Shown: one piece after another, positions 9,204 to 17,481 of the stretch
Position numbering within the stretch: position 1 is the stretch's first letter
How the letters are laid out: each line of letters starts with the position of its first letter
Assembly (NCBI GenBank): GCA_947380295.1
Contig: CANCQK010000015.1
Span: forward strand, 1 to 64,000
DNA from: Bdellovibrionales bacterium
GTDB taxonomy: Bacteria > Bdellovibrionota > UBA1018
Length of the DNA stretch: 64,000 bases
Reading direction: 5' to 3'
Translations under genes and position numbers: made by a program
Notes under the pieces: model-generated
Told to the model about the DNA's origin: nothing
Databases searched by the model: none
The model's input: the letters and a program-made list of their open reading frames with translations, nothing else

Positions 9204-10667
9204 TTAGCCTCGGCCGATGCGGTGGACTTTTACCATATTGGTGGTGCCACGTTTGAGCGTGGGGACACCTGCAGTGACGACAACGAGATCTTCGCTTCTG
9301 GCCCAGTTTTGGGTTTTGAGAACGTTTTCGACCATCGCAAAAAGGTCGTCAGTGCCGACGATTTCTTGGATGACTTCGCCATGAACGCCCCAAACTAAGG
9401 CGAGCTTTCTCAGTGCCGATTCCTGATCTACGATTGCTACGATCGGTACCTCGGGGCGGAACTTAGCCAAGGTCCGAGCTGCAGTGCCGGAGTGGGTGAT
9501 GCAGGCAATAGCTGCTGCTCCCACTTTCTCTGCGATCTGGGCTGCACTGCTTTCAATCGCATCGACGACTGAACCAGGCATCGAGAGAGCTTCTTGATGT
9601 CGGGAGTAGCTCGCTTTCATGCGTTCAGCTTCTACGACGATCCTGGCCATAGTTTGAACTGCGACCTTAGGGTATTGACCCGATGCGGTTTCGCCAGAAA
9701 GCATGACGGCGTCAGTGCCGTCGAAAACAGCATTGGCCACGTCGCTCGCTTCAGCGCGAGTTGGGGTAGGGCAGGAGATCATGGATTCCAACATCTGGGT
9801 GGCGGTGATGACTGGAACGCCGAGTTGGTTACAACCGTAAATCAACCGTTTTTGAATGATTGGGACGCGCTCAGCGCCCACTTCAACTGCCATGTCTCCG
9901 CGAGCAATGAGTAAGCCGTCTGAAACTTCAATAATGGAGTTTTGGCACTCCACAGCTTCCTCTCGCTCGATCTTGGGGATGATCATCGGCATTTCGTTGG
10001 AAACTTTTCGGATTTGATTTCTCAGGATATCAATATCGTGCGCGTTTCTCACGAATGAAAGGGCGACGGCGTCGACGCCTTGGGAGAGGCCAAAGTGGAG
10101 GTCTTCTAGGTCTTTATCAGTTAGGCATGGGATCGAGAGGGGAGTTCCTGGCAAGTTCATGCCCTTGTTGCTGGTGAGTTTTCCGCCTACTTCGACTTCT
10201 ACCACAATTTCAGGTGGGTTCACTGCAGTGGCGCGAGTTGCAATCTTGCCGTCGTCGAAGAGGATGCAGGCTCCCTTTTGAACGCTGACCGCAATGGCTT
10301 GCGCGATTTCAGCAGAGATCGGGATGAGGATCTTACCAGTGGTGGATGTTTTTGGAGTTGCTCCCTCTGGATAAAGGAGAACGACATCGCCTTCTTTCAG
10401 GTGAACCCCTTCTTTCGGGAGAACACCTGCTCGAATTTTGGGGCCTTGGAGGTCCTGCATCAGCATGATGGGCTTTTTTGTGAACAGGGATGCTTCACGG
10501 ACGGATTGGATCAGACCTCTGTGATAGTCATGAGTTCCATGGCTAAAATTCAGGCGGGCAACATCGAGTCCTTCTTCAATCAGAGCAATGAGGTGCTCTC
10601 GAGTGTTCGATGCTGGTCCAAGGGTGCATACAATTTTAACTTTTCTTTTGTTGGCTGGTGAGTTCAT
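9204..10667 (-). CDS. pyk: Pyruvate kinase
   Basis: A 487-residue pyruvate kinase, catalysing phosphoenolpyruvate + ADP to pyruvate + ATP in glycolysis. Visible motifs are CTLGPAS at the start, NFSHGTHDYH, DLQGPKIR, the active-site stretch IPKIEREEAV, ARGDMAVEVG, and TRAEASDVANAVFDGTDAVMLSGETA. A C-terminal allosteric domain ends in KVHRIGRG. The length fits full-size bacterial enzymes. The start codon lies inside the 3' end of the coiled-coil gene (32-bp overlap), with only a weak ribosome binding site, so its translation is probably coupled to that gene. This is an unusual partner for pyk. Confidence 0.96.
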   Translation of the reverse strand: MNSPANKRKVKIVCTLGPASNTREHLIALIEEGLDVARLNFSHGTHDYHRGLIQSVREASLFTKKPIMLMQDLQGPKIRAGVLPKEGVHLKEGDVVLLYPEGATPKTSTTGKILIPISAEIAQAIAVSVQKGACILFDDGKIATRATAVNPPEIVVEVEVGGKLTSNKGMNLPGTPLSIPCLTDKDLEDLHFGLSQGVDAVALSFVRNAHDIDILRNQIRKVSNEMPMIIPKIEREEAVECQNSIIEVSDGLLIARGDMAVEVGAERVPIIQKRLIYGCNQLGVPVITATQMLESMISCPTPTRAEASDVANAVFDGTDAVMLSGETASGQYPKVAVQTMARIVVEAERMKASYSRHQEALSMPGSVVDAIESSAAQIAEKVGAAAIACITHSGTAARTLAKFRPEVPIVAIVDQESALRKLALVWGVHGEVIQEIVGTDDLFAMVENVLKTQNWARSEDLVVVTAGVPTLKRGTTNMVKVHRIGRG

Positions 10668-12408
10668 AGGATCGTCTCAGTTTCTCTAATTGCTCTTGAT
10701 AGGCTTGAGAGATATATCGCTCATGCTCCTTGTTTTGTTCTGCAAGTTGAGCGATTTTTTGTTCGTAGCTCTTAGCCTGTACTTCTATTTCTTGCTTGGA
10801 GCGGTGCTCGATTTCATGGTTTTCGGCCTTCATTTGGGTCTTGAGGTCGTCGATCACGTACTCGTACTGCTCTCTCTGTTCAGAGAGTCTTCTATCATAA
10901 TCTCGTAAGATCTCACTTTGTTTTTCACTTAAAGACTTGATAGTGAGTTTGGACTCCTTGTTGTCGTCTTCTCGAATTGATTGCAGCTTAGCTTCGTTGT
11001 CGCTCCTCATTGCATCGATGATCGATTCATATTCATGTCGTTGGCGTTCCATTGCGTAGGCAAATTTCCTTTGAAGTTTATCTACTTGGAGTTGGTAGTT
11101 AGCGTCTTTGTCTCGGCTCTTGGCGTCAGCCTCATGCTGGGTGGTGGTGAGAGTGTCGAAGAATTGGGTGCGGTCTCGGGTCTTTTCTAATGCATTCTGC
11201 TGCCGGATTTGAGTTTCTCGGTCGGTTGCCTCCTCAAGGGCCTTTCTGTAGTTGCTTCCGTACTGTTCGGCGAGTCTTTCATGGTTGGTGCGATTTCGGT
11301 CAATTTCACTGTTTAGATTTTTTTCGTATTGATTGATCACACCCTCTCTGATTTTGTGCTCGAGCTCGGGTGGAACTTCATCAACTTGAGTGAGGTGGGT
11401 CTTTCTTTTGAAGTCATCTTCAAGTGTTTTGAATCGGGAATCGTTTAAGCTGGAGACGTGTTGCCGGTCCATTTCGTGTGTGTCAGCCTGTTTCTTCATC
11501 GTGGATTGGAGACGGTCATGATCGTCTTGTACTGTGCTTTGGAGCCGCACGGCTGCTGCTTGGTCTTGTGTTTCCTTTTCTTGGTTAAGTTGGTCAATCT
11601 GAGTGGAGTAGATATTAGAGAGATCATTCAGAGATTGTCGGTTTTCAAGGTTTTGTTTGGAAAGAGTGCCGGCTAGAAATTCATCTTTCTCTCGGAGACT
11701 GGTTCTGAGTTGGTCTCTATATTGTCCATCTTTTGACTCTAGATTTTTCTTGAGGCCGTCGAGGTATCGAGAGTAGGTGTCTTCAATTCGCCGAGTCTCG
11801 TCTTTTTGATTTTTTTGCTCATTTCTAACGAAGTTGCTCATTTCTCCAATTTTTTTGGTGGTTTCTTCGCTTTCAATCGCTGTTCGGCGCCTGCTGTTTG
11901 CGTCATATTCGTCAAGTTGTGCGGTGTGCTTATCATGGGCGGTTTTTAGGTCGTCGCTGGCCTGACTTCGGACTTCTTTGATTCTGCTGTGTAAATCGTC
12001 CTCTTTGCGGTGAGAGTTAGCTAAGTCTTCTAGGTGTCTTCGTTCGCTTCCATCTACCAACTCTTGGATGCGCTTTTGATGCTCTGAGATGGGAATTGCT
12101 GAGGCAAGTTGTCCTCGGCTATTATAACTGTCTCTTTGAAGTTGTTCGATCGATTCTCGTGCTTTTTCTCTGTCAGTATCGTTGGCTTCAGCAGCTTTGT
12201 TGCGGATGTTTTCTGCAATTTGATTTGCTTCTTCGTCTTTTTTGTTCAGTGCTGTCTTATAACTGGATTCGAGTTGTTGAATGTCCTGGTTATGTTGCTT
12301 TTGTCCGCGTCTAATTTCCTCGTTTTTGGCCTCCTCTAAGTCACGGTAGGCTTTACTGTAATGCTTTTGCAAAGCGATTGAATCTGAGCTGGATGAAACG
12401 CTGGACAT
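10636..12408 (-). CDS. Full-length coiled-coil protein, filament-like
   Basis: A 590-residue cytoplasmic protein with no signal peptide or membrane segment. Almost the whole chain after about residue 10 is charged and Gln-rich (Lys, Glu, Arg, Asp, Gln), with heptad-like spacing of Leu, Ile, Tyr and Ala and few Pro or Gly, as in long coiled coils. The segments HEYESIIDAM and REQYEYVIDDLK show a recurring pattern, suggesting internal repeats. A strong GGAGG lies 6 bp before the ATG. Proteins of this build include bacterial intermediate-filament-like cytoskeletal elements and polar scaffolds; no specific family is recognised. It overlaps and precedes pyk. A 30-bp AT-rich palindrome lies just upstream. 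Confidence 0.75.
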   Translation of the reverse strand: MSSVSSSSDSIALQKHYSKAYRDLEEAKNEEIRRGQKQHNQDIQQLESSYKTALNKKDEEANQIAENIRNKAAEANDTDREKARESIEQLQRDSYNSRGQLASAIPISEHQKRIQELVDGSERRHLEDLANSHRKEDDLHSRIKEVRSQASDDLKTAHDKHTAQLDEYDANSRRRTAIESEETTKKIGEMSNFVRNEQKNQKDETRRIEDTYSRYLDGLKKNLESKDGQYRDQLRTSLREKDEFLAGTLSKQNLENRQSLNDLSNIYSTQIDQLNQEKETQDQAAAVRLQSTVQDDHDRLQSTMKKQADTHEMDRQHVSSLNDSRFKTLEDDFKRKTHLTQVDEVPPELEHKIREGVINQYEKNLNSEIDRNRTNHERLAEQYGSNYRKALEEATDRETQIRQQNALEKTRDRTQFFDTLTTTQHEADAKSRDKDANYQLQVDKLQRKFAYAMERQRHEYESIIDAMRSDNEAKLQSIREDDNKESKLTIKSLSEKQSEILRDYDRRLSEQREQYEYVIDDLKTQMKAENHEIEHRSKQEIEVQAKSYEQKIAQLAEQNKEHERYISQAYQEQLEKLRRSYELTSQQKKS

Positions 12409-12441
12409 AGTTTATCCTCCGTAAAGGATTAAGCAATTTAT

Positions 12442-12471
12442 ATACCAATTAAATTTAAATTTAATTGGTAT
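12442..12471. repeat. 30-bp perfect palindrome upstream of coiled-coil gene
   Basis: Positions 12442-12471 form a perfect two-fold palindrome without spacer (centre 12456/12457, arms starting ATACCAATTAAATTT). It lies 34 bp upstream of the coiled-coil start codon at 12408, in the likely promoter area. It may be an operator or, as a cruciform-like AT-rich stem, a weak bidirectional terminator. Confidence 0.6.
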
Positions 12472-12613
12472 TTTAAAAAGTCTTTAGTGGTTGAAATACT
12501 TGTTTATTTTTGAATTTTTTGACGAACTTTTAAATTTTTGCTTGTTTGGATCGAACCCTAAGGTGAGTCAAATTTTCCCAGTAGTGGATATTTTTGCCGA
12601 TGTGGAGTTCGTT

Positions 12614-13147
12614 TTAGAAGTGGGTATTTTCGATTTCTTTTTTTGCCCGCTCATCTTCAGCCTGAGTAATTTTATTCATGATTAAGATAATCCGACCAAT
12701 GCGATAAAGTAATGTTTTTTCTTCAACCGTGTCGGTTTCGATGAGTCGCCACCCTTCAAGAACGTCTTGCTGAACTAACTGTTCTTTGACTACTTTGATG
12801 CGGACGCTGGGCTTTCCCTTGAATTTACCTTTTTCAAATGAAATTTTGAGTCGGAGTTGGGCTTTTAGATAGGACGCTGAGTCCCCAAATGGATCGACGA
12901 AATTCCGCTCTGCCGTATTGTCGAGCCATTGTGTCTGGATATATCCACCATCTCGATTGGAGACATCGAGGCGATTATTTTTTAGGGCTTCGAGAGCGGC
13001 CTGCCAGGCAATATTAAAATCTGCGAGATACGTACGCTCGAGGATTGGAGTGGTATTTCCCCCGACCGATTTAATGTAGGCGCTCATGCAGGATGTGAAA
13101 GTCAGTGAGGCGATGAGAGTTGCGGTGAGGATATGAAGCTTTTTCAT
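12614..13147 (-). CDS. Lipoprotein with BamC-like domain
   Basis: A 177-residue protein with a lipoprotein signal ending LTFTSC-M, so it is probably anchored in the inner or outer membrane leaflet facing the periplasm. The mature region has FNIAWQAALEALKNNRLDVSNRDGGYIQTQW, whose hydrophobic and aromatic pattern resembles the helix-grip domain of BamC/NlpB and DUF3576 proteins (weak, by eye). The frame is open much further upstream, but the ATG at 13147 directly follows AGAGGAG and begins a proper signal peptide. Divergent kdsD starts 97 bp away, so the promoters are probably interleaved. If the BamC resemblance is right it may assist outer-membrane protein assembly. Confidence 0.65.
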   Translation of the reverse strand: MKKLHILTATLIASLTFTSCMSAYIKSVGGNTTPILERTYLADFNIAWQAALEALKNNRLDVSNRDGGYIQTQWLDNTAERNFVDPFGDSASYLKAQLRLKISFEKGKFKGKPSVRIKVVKEQLVQQDVLEGWRLIETDTVEEKTLLYRIGRIILIMNKITQAEDERAKKEIENTHF

Positions 13148-13244
13148 CTCCTCTGATTGTCTCTTGGGAAAAGAAGGGTCGCAAGGAGAAATCAGGTGGG
13201 GAGGGACTGGGAAGTCATTTGAAGTTGTGAGACAGTGTCGCTCT

Positions 13245-14243
13245 ATGAAGCAAATGGATGTCATTTCTGAAGTCAGTCGAGTGCTCCGCTTGGAAGGCGA
13301 GTCCATTCTTAGGATGGAGCGAACCCTGTCAGATCCGTCGACTCCAGCAGCTCAGCAGGTCAAGCTGGCAGTGCTGGTTTCGGGCCAGGCGCTAGATGCG
13401 GGTGGGAAGATCGTTGTCACCGGAGTAGGTAAGTCGGGTAAGGTGGCTCAGAAAATTGCAGCTACTCTTTGTAGTACGGGTAGTCTTGCTGTTTACTTGC
13501 ACCCAACTGAGGCGCTGCACGGAGATTTGGGGTTGCTTGGGCCCCAGGATGCGGTTTGGATTTTAAGTCATACTGGCAATACCGATGAGGTGATTCGACT
13601 TTTGCCGTCGCTAAAAGCGAGAGGCATCAAGTTGATAGGATTGGGAGGTAATCCCTCCTCAATATTAGCAAAACAATGTGACATTTGGATTCGAGCTGAG
13701 GTGGAGGCAGAGGCTTGTCCGCATAATTTAGCTCCTACTTCGAGCACGACTTTGGCTTTGGCCATCGGTGATGCTCTAGCGATGGCTTTGATGAGGTTGC
13801 GGGGATTTAATGCATCGCATTTTGCTCTAAATCACCCTGGTGGTGCTTTAGGACGTAAACTTCAGTTGCGAGTTTCTGATTTGATGCACCGCGGGAGTGA
13901 TGTTCCGTGGGTTGGGCTCGATGCGACGATGGACGAAATAATTATTGCGAGCACAGAGAAAAAGCTGGGAGCAGTCTTGGTTGTTGACGGTACAAAGCTC
14001 TTAGGAATTATTACAGATGGTGATTTAAGGCGATCGCTTCAGCACCGTGAGCAATTTTTCCAATTAAAAGCCAAAGATGTAATGACTCAAAATCCTGTGT
14101 TTGCTTTACCTGAGATGATGGCCCAGGCAGCGATGGAGGTGATGGAGAATCGCGCAAGCCAAATTTCCGTACTTCCTATCCTTGATTCTGATGGAAATTG
14201 GCTTGGACTTATTAGGCTTCATGATTTAGTAAGGAGTCTCTGA
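13245..14243 (+). CDS. kdsD: D-arabinose 5-phosphate isomerase KdsD/KpsF
   Basis: About 332 residues: an N-terminal SIS sugar-isomerase domain (GVGKSGKVAQKIAATLCSTG, HGDLGLL, LSHTGNTDEV) followed by a linker (NHPGGALGRKL) and a pair of CBS domains (about residues 205-332, including LGIITDGDLRR). This is the standard KdsD/KpsF build. The enzyme converts ribulose 5-phosphate to arabinose 5-phosphate, the precursor of Kdo in LPS or of Kdo-containing capsule. The open frame begins at 13164, but MKQMDVISEVSRVL at 13245 (or the Met at 13254) matches the family start. The lipoprotein gene is divergent, and the thioredoxin-fold lipoprotein follows 126 bp later. Confidence 0.93.
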   Translation: MKQMDVISEVSRVLRLEGESILRMERTLSDPSTPAAQQVKLAVLVSGQALDAGGKIVVTGVGKSGKVAQKIAATLCSTGSLAVYLHPTEALHGDLGLLGPQDAVWILSHTGNTDEVIRLLPSLKARGIKLIGLGGNPSSILAKQCDIWIRAEVEAEACPHNLAPTSSTTLALAIGDALAMALMRLRGFNASHFALNHPGGALGRKLQLRVSDLMHRGSDVPWVGLDATMDEIIIASTEKKLGAVLVVDGTKLLGIITDGDLRRSLQHREQFFQLKAKDVMTQNPVFALPEMMAQAAMEVMENRASQISVLPILDSDGNWLGLIRLHDLVRSL

Positions 14244-14369
14244 TTTTGGCCTTGTGCAGAGAGTTTTGATTTGCATGCTGAGCCAGACCGATTTACTCTC
14301 TTGGAGTAGACACTAGTCGAAGTTTAACTATTCTAAAGAAAATCCCCCTTGGGATTGGAGGCAATTCAC

Positions 14370-15455
14370 GTGAGCCAGGTTTCAATCAATAAAAAAATAC
14401 TACCAGTAGCTGTAGTGAGCGGTTTAGTTTTAGTCGCTTCCTTTGGCATGATTACGGCTTGCACTCAGAGTGCAAAAGCCCGAATTAATTTTGTTCATAA
14501 AGACGCTCCTAAGCAAGGGATCGTTGCAAAAATCGGCAATGAAGAGATTACAGAAGAAGCTCTGATTGGCGACGATAAGGTCGATTTTTTCGATCTTAAG
14601 AAGCGCGAATATGAGCTGAAGATGAATCGCATGGAAAAGCTTTTGCTTGACAAGCTCGTCGGGGCAGAAGCTAAACAAGCTAATATGTCGATGGAAGAAT
14701 ACATCGATAAGAAAATTGCGAAAGACGTTAAAATTAGCGAAGATAAGATCAAGAAATTTATTGCTCAACGTAATATTCCAGAAAGCAATGTGAACCCTCA
14801 GATTAAGGAAAAGATTGTTGCTTACCTTAAATCAGCTGAGCGCCAAGAGCAGATCAACGAACATCTGGCAAAACTCACCAAGGGTAATCCGGTTGAAGTC
14901 TACTTCAGCAAGCCTCGCATGACTGCCAACGTCGATGCTGGAGACGCACCCTTCGCTGGTAAAAAAGATGCAGTTGTGACCGTGGTTGAGTTTTCTGATT
15001 TTCAATGCCCTTACTGTTCTAAGGCTGCAGAAACTGTTTCTCAGCTGAAGAAGAAGTATGGAAATAAGATTAAGTTAGCTTTCAAACACTTCCCACTTCC
15101 GATGCATCCAAACGCCAAGGGTGCTGCCGAAGCTTCGATGTGTGTTCATGATCAAAATGCCGACAAGTTTTGGTCTTACCACGATTTGCTTTTCAAGAAT
15201 CAAGGATCCCTGGGTGATCAAGCAAGCCTTCAAAAGTTTGCAAAAGATTCTGGTGTAGATGCTAAGAAATTTGAAGAGTGCATGAAGTCTAAGAAATTCG
15301 CCGGCTATGTTCAAAAGGACTTAGAATATGGTGAAAAATTGGGTGTCAGATCGACTCCTACTTTTTTCATTAACGGACAACTCCTTCAAGGAGCAGTTCC
15401 GTTTGAAAGCTTCGTTGAAGCGATTGACGAAGAACTAGCTGATAAAAAGGGCTAA
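14370..15455 (+). CDS. DsbA-like thioredoxin-fold lipoprotein with SurA-like N-domain
   Basis: About 361 residues. GTG at 14370 is 8-9 bases after GGAGG (14356-14360) and starts a lipoprotein signal with lipobox MITAC. Residues ~45-180 are helical and Lys/Glu-rich, resembling the SurA/PrsA-type chaperone N-domain (KIGNEEITEEAL near its start). Residues ~185-361 are a DsbA/DsbG-like thioredoxin fold with CPYC (FSDFQCPYCSKA), the cis-Pro loop RSTPTFFINGQ and a second Cys pair (MCVHDQ, FEECMKS). It probably oxidises or isomerises disulphides in the periplasm or delivers clients; fusions of SurA_N-like and DSBA domains are typical of delta-/Bdellovibrio-type genomes. An intrinsic terminator follows 26 bp after the stop. 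Confidence 0.85.
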   Translation: MSQVSINKKILPVAVVSGLVLVASFGMITACTQSAKARINFVHKDAPKQGIVAKIGNEEITEEALIGDDKVDFFDLKKREYELKMNRMEKLLLDKLVGAEAKQANMSMEEYIDKKIAKDVKISEDKIKKFIAQRNIPESNVNPQIKEKIVAYLKSAERQEQINEHLAKLTKGNPVEVYFSKPRMTANVDAGDAPFAGKKDAVVTVVEFSDFQCPYCSKAAETVSQLKKKYGNKIKLAFKHFPLPMHPNAKGAAEASMCVHDQNADKFWSYHDLLFKNQGSLGDQASLQKFAKDSGVDAKKFEECMKSKKFAGYVQKDLEYGEKLGVRSTPTFFINGQLLQGAVPFESFVEAIDEELADKKG

Positions 15456-15481
15456 GCTCTGACTTAAACCTTCTGGTTTGA

Positions 15482-15518
15482 ATGGCGATCTAGGCATCCT
15501 AGGTCGCCATTTTTTTTG
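15482..15518 (+). terminator. Intrinsic terminator after thioredoxin-fold lipoprotein
   Basis: A 13-bp stem (15482-15494 with 15498-15510, one T-G pair) closes a 3-base loop and is followed by eight T residues. It should end the transcript of the thioredoxin-fold gene and separates it from the convergent minus-strand gene that stops at 15533. Confidence 0.9.
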
Positions 15519-15532
15519 CTCTGAGAGGAGAA

Positions 15533-16510
15533 TTAGGCGTTGAGCATTTTTTCAAATTCTTCGACTAGGTCAGTGTCAGGAGATGCCTCCGGTGATGCCG
15601 GAGCAGCCGCCTGACTAGGTGCTGCCTGCTCGGTAGTGGCGCCGCTAGCTGGAGCCGCCTGGGCAGGCACGGATGGAGCAGGTGCAGCTGGAATAGGTGC
15701 AGCTGGAATAGGTGCAGCGGGTTGAGTATCGACTTTTGCCGCTGGTGGCGAGGCCTCGGTGATTGAAGGAGCGACGTCGGCTGCCGCAGTCGTAGCATCA
15801 ACTGTTTCCTTGAGTGCTGAGAGCTCCTTGACGACCTCGTCCGCGACTGGATCTGGCATAACAGAGGCTACGGGCGATTGAGGAGGCGTGGCTCCAGCTG
15901 AACTTGATCCCGGCTGTTGCTCGAGCTTCGCTTTCATTTCCTTGTTTTCGCGCATCAGTTTGCTGAGGTTCACTAGGTCGTCTTCGATGACACTGTATTC
16001 TTGAAGTTTACTTTCCAGTTCTGCTGCTCGGGCTTGGAGCTGTTTAAAGGCTTCCGCGTCAGCTCCTCCTCCTGTGCCTGCTTTTTGTTCGGCTTCGGTT
16101 TTTTCCTGGGTCAGAGTGTTGATCTGTTGTGCTTGATCATTAATTTTGAGTTGAAGGAGCTCAATTTGACTTTGAGCATCGCTTGAAATGCCAGCACTCG
16201 GGGTTCCTGCTGAAATGCCATGCCTTGCCGATATTCCCATCGGAGGGTGGTTTTGTGATGTAAGATGGGGCGCATCTTTGGATGCGTTGAGGCCGAAGAG
16301 CTGGGCTCGGAGTTGTTCCGCGCTAAAAATTAACTCATTCAGGTAAGCTTTCACCGGTCCAGAGGGAAGATCAGTCTCGATCGATCCATACTTTCGTTTA
16401 CGAAGAATCCAAAAGGCTGTATAGGCGCAGATGAGGATAAAAATTCCACCTGCTTCGATGATCAGGGCTTCAGGAGTGAATTGGGCAAGAACGTGGATCC
16501 ATGATATCAT
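15533..16510 (-). CDS. Membrane-anchored coiled-coil, Ala/Pro-rich protein
   Basis: A 325-residue protein. One N-terminal membrane helix (about residues 17-36, ALIIEAGGIFILICAYTAFW) is followed by a basic stop-transfer patch (RKRKYG). A coiled coil spans about residues 110-200. A long Ala/Pro/Thr-rich disordered region contains a tandem PIPAA repeat (imperfect 15-bp DNA repeats near 15680-15720). The chain ends in a short acidic amphipathic peptide DLVEEFEKMLNA. The bulk is probably cytoplasmic. It looks like a membrane-tethered scaffold whose terminal peptide could be a docking motif for a partner. No enzymatic domain is seen. It lies convergent to the thioredoxin-fold gene and downstream of suhB. 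Confidence 0.7.
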   Translation of the reverse strand: MISWIHVLAQFTPEALIIEAGGIFILICAYTAFWILRKRKYGSIETDLPSGPVKAYLNELIFSAEQLRAQLFGLNASKDAPHLTSQNHPPMGISARHGISAGTPSAGISSDAQSQIELLQLKINDQAQQINTLTQEKTEAEQKAGTGGGADAEAFKQLQARAAELESKLQEYSVIEDDLVNLSKLMRENKEMKAKLEQQPGSSSAGATPPQSPVASVMPDPVADEVVKELSALKETVDATTAAADVAPSITEASPPAAKVDTQPAAPIPAAPIPAAPAPSVPAQAAPASGATTEQAAPSQAAAPASPEASPDTDLVEEFEKMLNA

Positions 16511-16562
16511 ACTCTACTAGTGTAGAAATAATCATGCTGCCAGTCTATTTAAAAATAAATAC

Positions 16563-17411
16563 CTACTTTTCACCGACCTCGCGGAGTAATGCGGTGTGTA
16601 AAGTTGAGTTGGATGCCAGAAGTGTCCGCTCCTCCAAGTGAAAAGGCTCTCCTCGGAAATTCGTCACCTTCCCCCCGGCCTCCTGGACGATGAGCGATCC
16701 TGCAGCAACGTCCCAGGGTGAAAGATTTCGTTCCCAGAAAGCATCAAAAACCCCCGCTGCAGTATAGGCGAGGTCAAGTGCCGCACTTCCGGGGCGCCTT
16801 ACGGCTCGTGCAACACCCGAAAGTTTTTCAAATGCATTCATCTCTTTGTGAAGGAGCTTTTCTTTCTGGTACGTAAACCCTGTGGTGAGTAAAGAATTTT
16901 TAATCTTAGAAGTGGAAGAAGTTTGAATTTTTTGACCATTCCGTGTGGCGCCTTTTCCCTTCAAAGCCAAATAGGATTCGTCGAGGATGGGGTGATAGAT
17001 CGTACCGGCTACGATTTCTCCATCCCATTCAGCCGCAATTGATACGCAGAACATAGGAAACCCATGGACAAAATTGGTGGTGCCATCGAGAGGGTCAATA
17101 ATCCAGCGTCCTGGGCACTGTGCTTGTTCAGGTTTTGCCTCCTCAGTGAGAAACCCAAACTGAGGTATCCCTTTTCTTAAAATTTTGACCACGGCATCCT
17201 GCGCTTCAAAGTCGGCGTTGGTCACCAGACCTGCACCCGGCTTCTCGGAGATCCGAAGTTTACTCCGATAATGGCGTCGCAAGACTTTGCCAGCTGCTTC
17301 GGCTGCATCAAGAATGAGATCCCTCATTCGATTCAGTGGGGGACGCACGCTGTGGGAGAGTGAGGGTTGAACTCGTTTTGGAGGGGCTGCTTTTTGCCTT
17401 TTTTGTCTCAT
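16563..17411 (-). CDS. suhB: Inositol-monophosphatase family phosphatase (SuhB-like)
   Basis: A 282-residue Mg-dependent phosphatase. The metal site motifs are visible: EEAKPE, then IDPLDGTTNFVHGFP, and WDVAAGSLIVQEAGG near the C-terminus. Family members hydrolyse inositol-1-phosphate or related sugar phosphates. E. coli SuhB also serves in rRNA antitermination with NusA/NusB, but nothing here shows which role applies. The ATG at 17411 has AGGAG five bases upstream, so the ~28-residue basic, Pro-containing N-terminal extension is probably real; most homologues begin near MRDLILDAAEAAG. hflX is divergent, 70 bp away. Confidence 0.9.
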   Translation of the reverse strand: MRQKRQKAAPPKRVQPSLSHSVRPPLNRMRDLILDAAEAAGKVLRRHYRSKLRISEKPGAGLVTNADFEAQDAVVKILRKGIPQFGFLTEEAKPEQAQCPGRWIIDPLDGTTNFVHGFPMFCVSIAAEWDGEIVAGTIYHPILDESYLALKGKGATRNGQKIQTSSTSKIKNSLLTTGFTYQKEKLLHKEMNAFEKLSGVARAVRRPGSAALDLAYTAAGVFDAFWERNLSPWDVAAGSLIVQEAGGKVTNFRGEPFHLEERTLLASNSTLHTALLREVGEK

Positions 17412-17481
17412 AAGACTCCTGCTCTTTAGGATTCTGTTATATGCTCAGGTGGATCAAGATCGCTAGTTTGGAGTGGATGAG

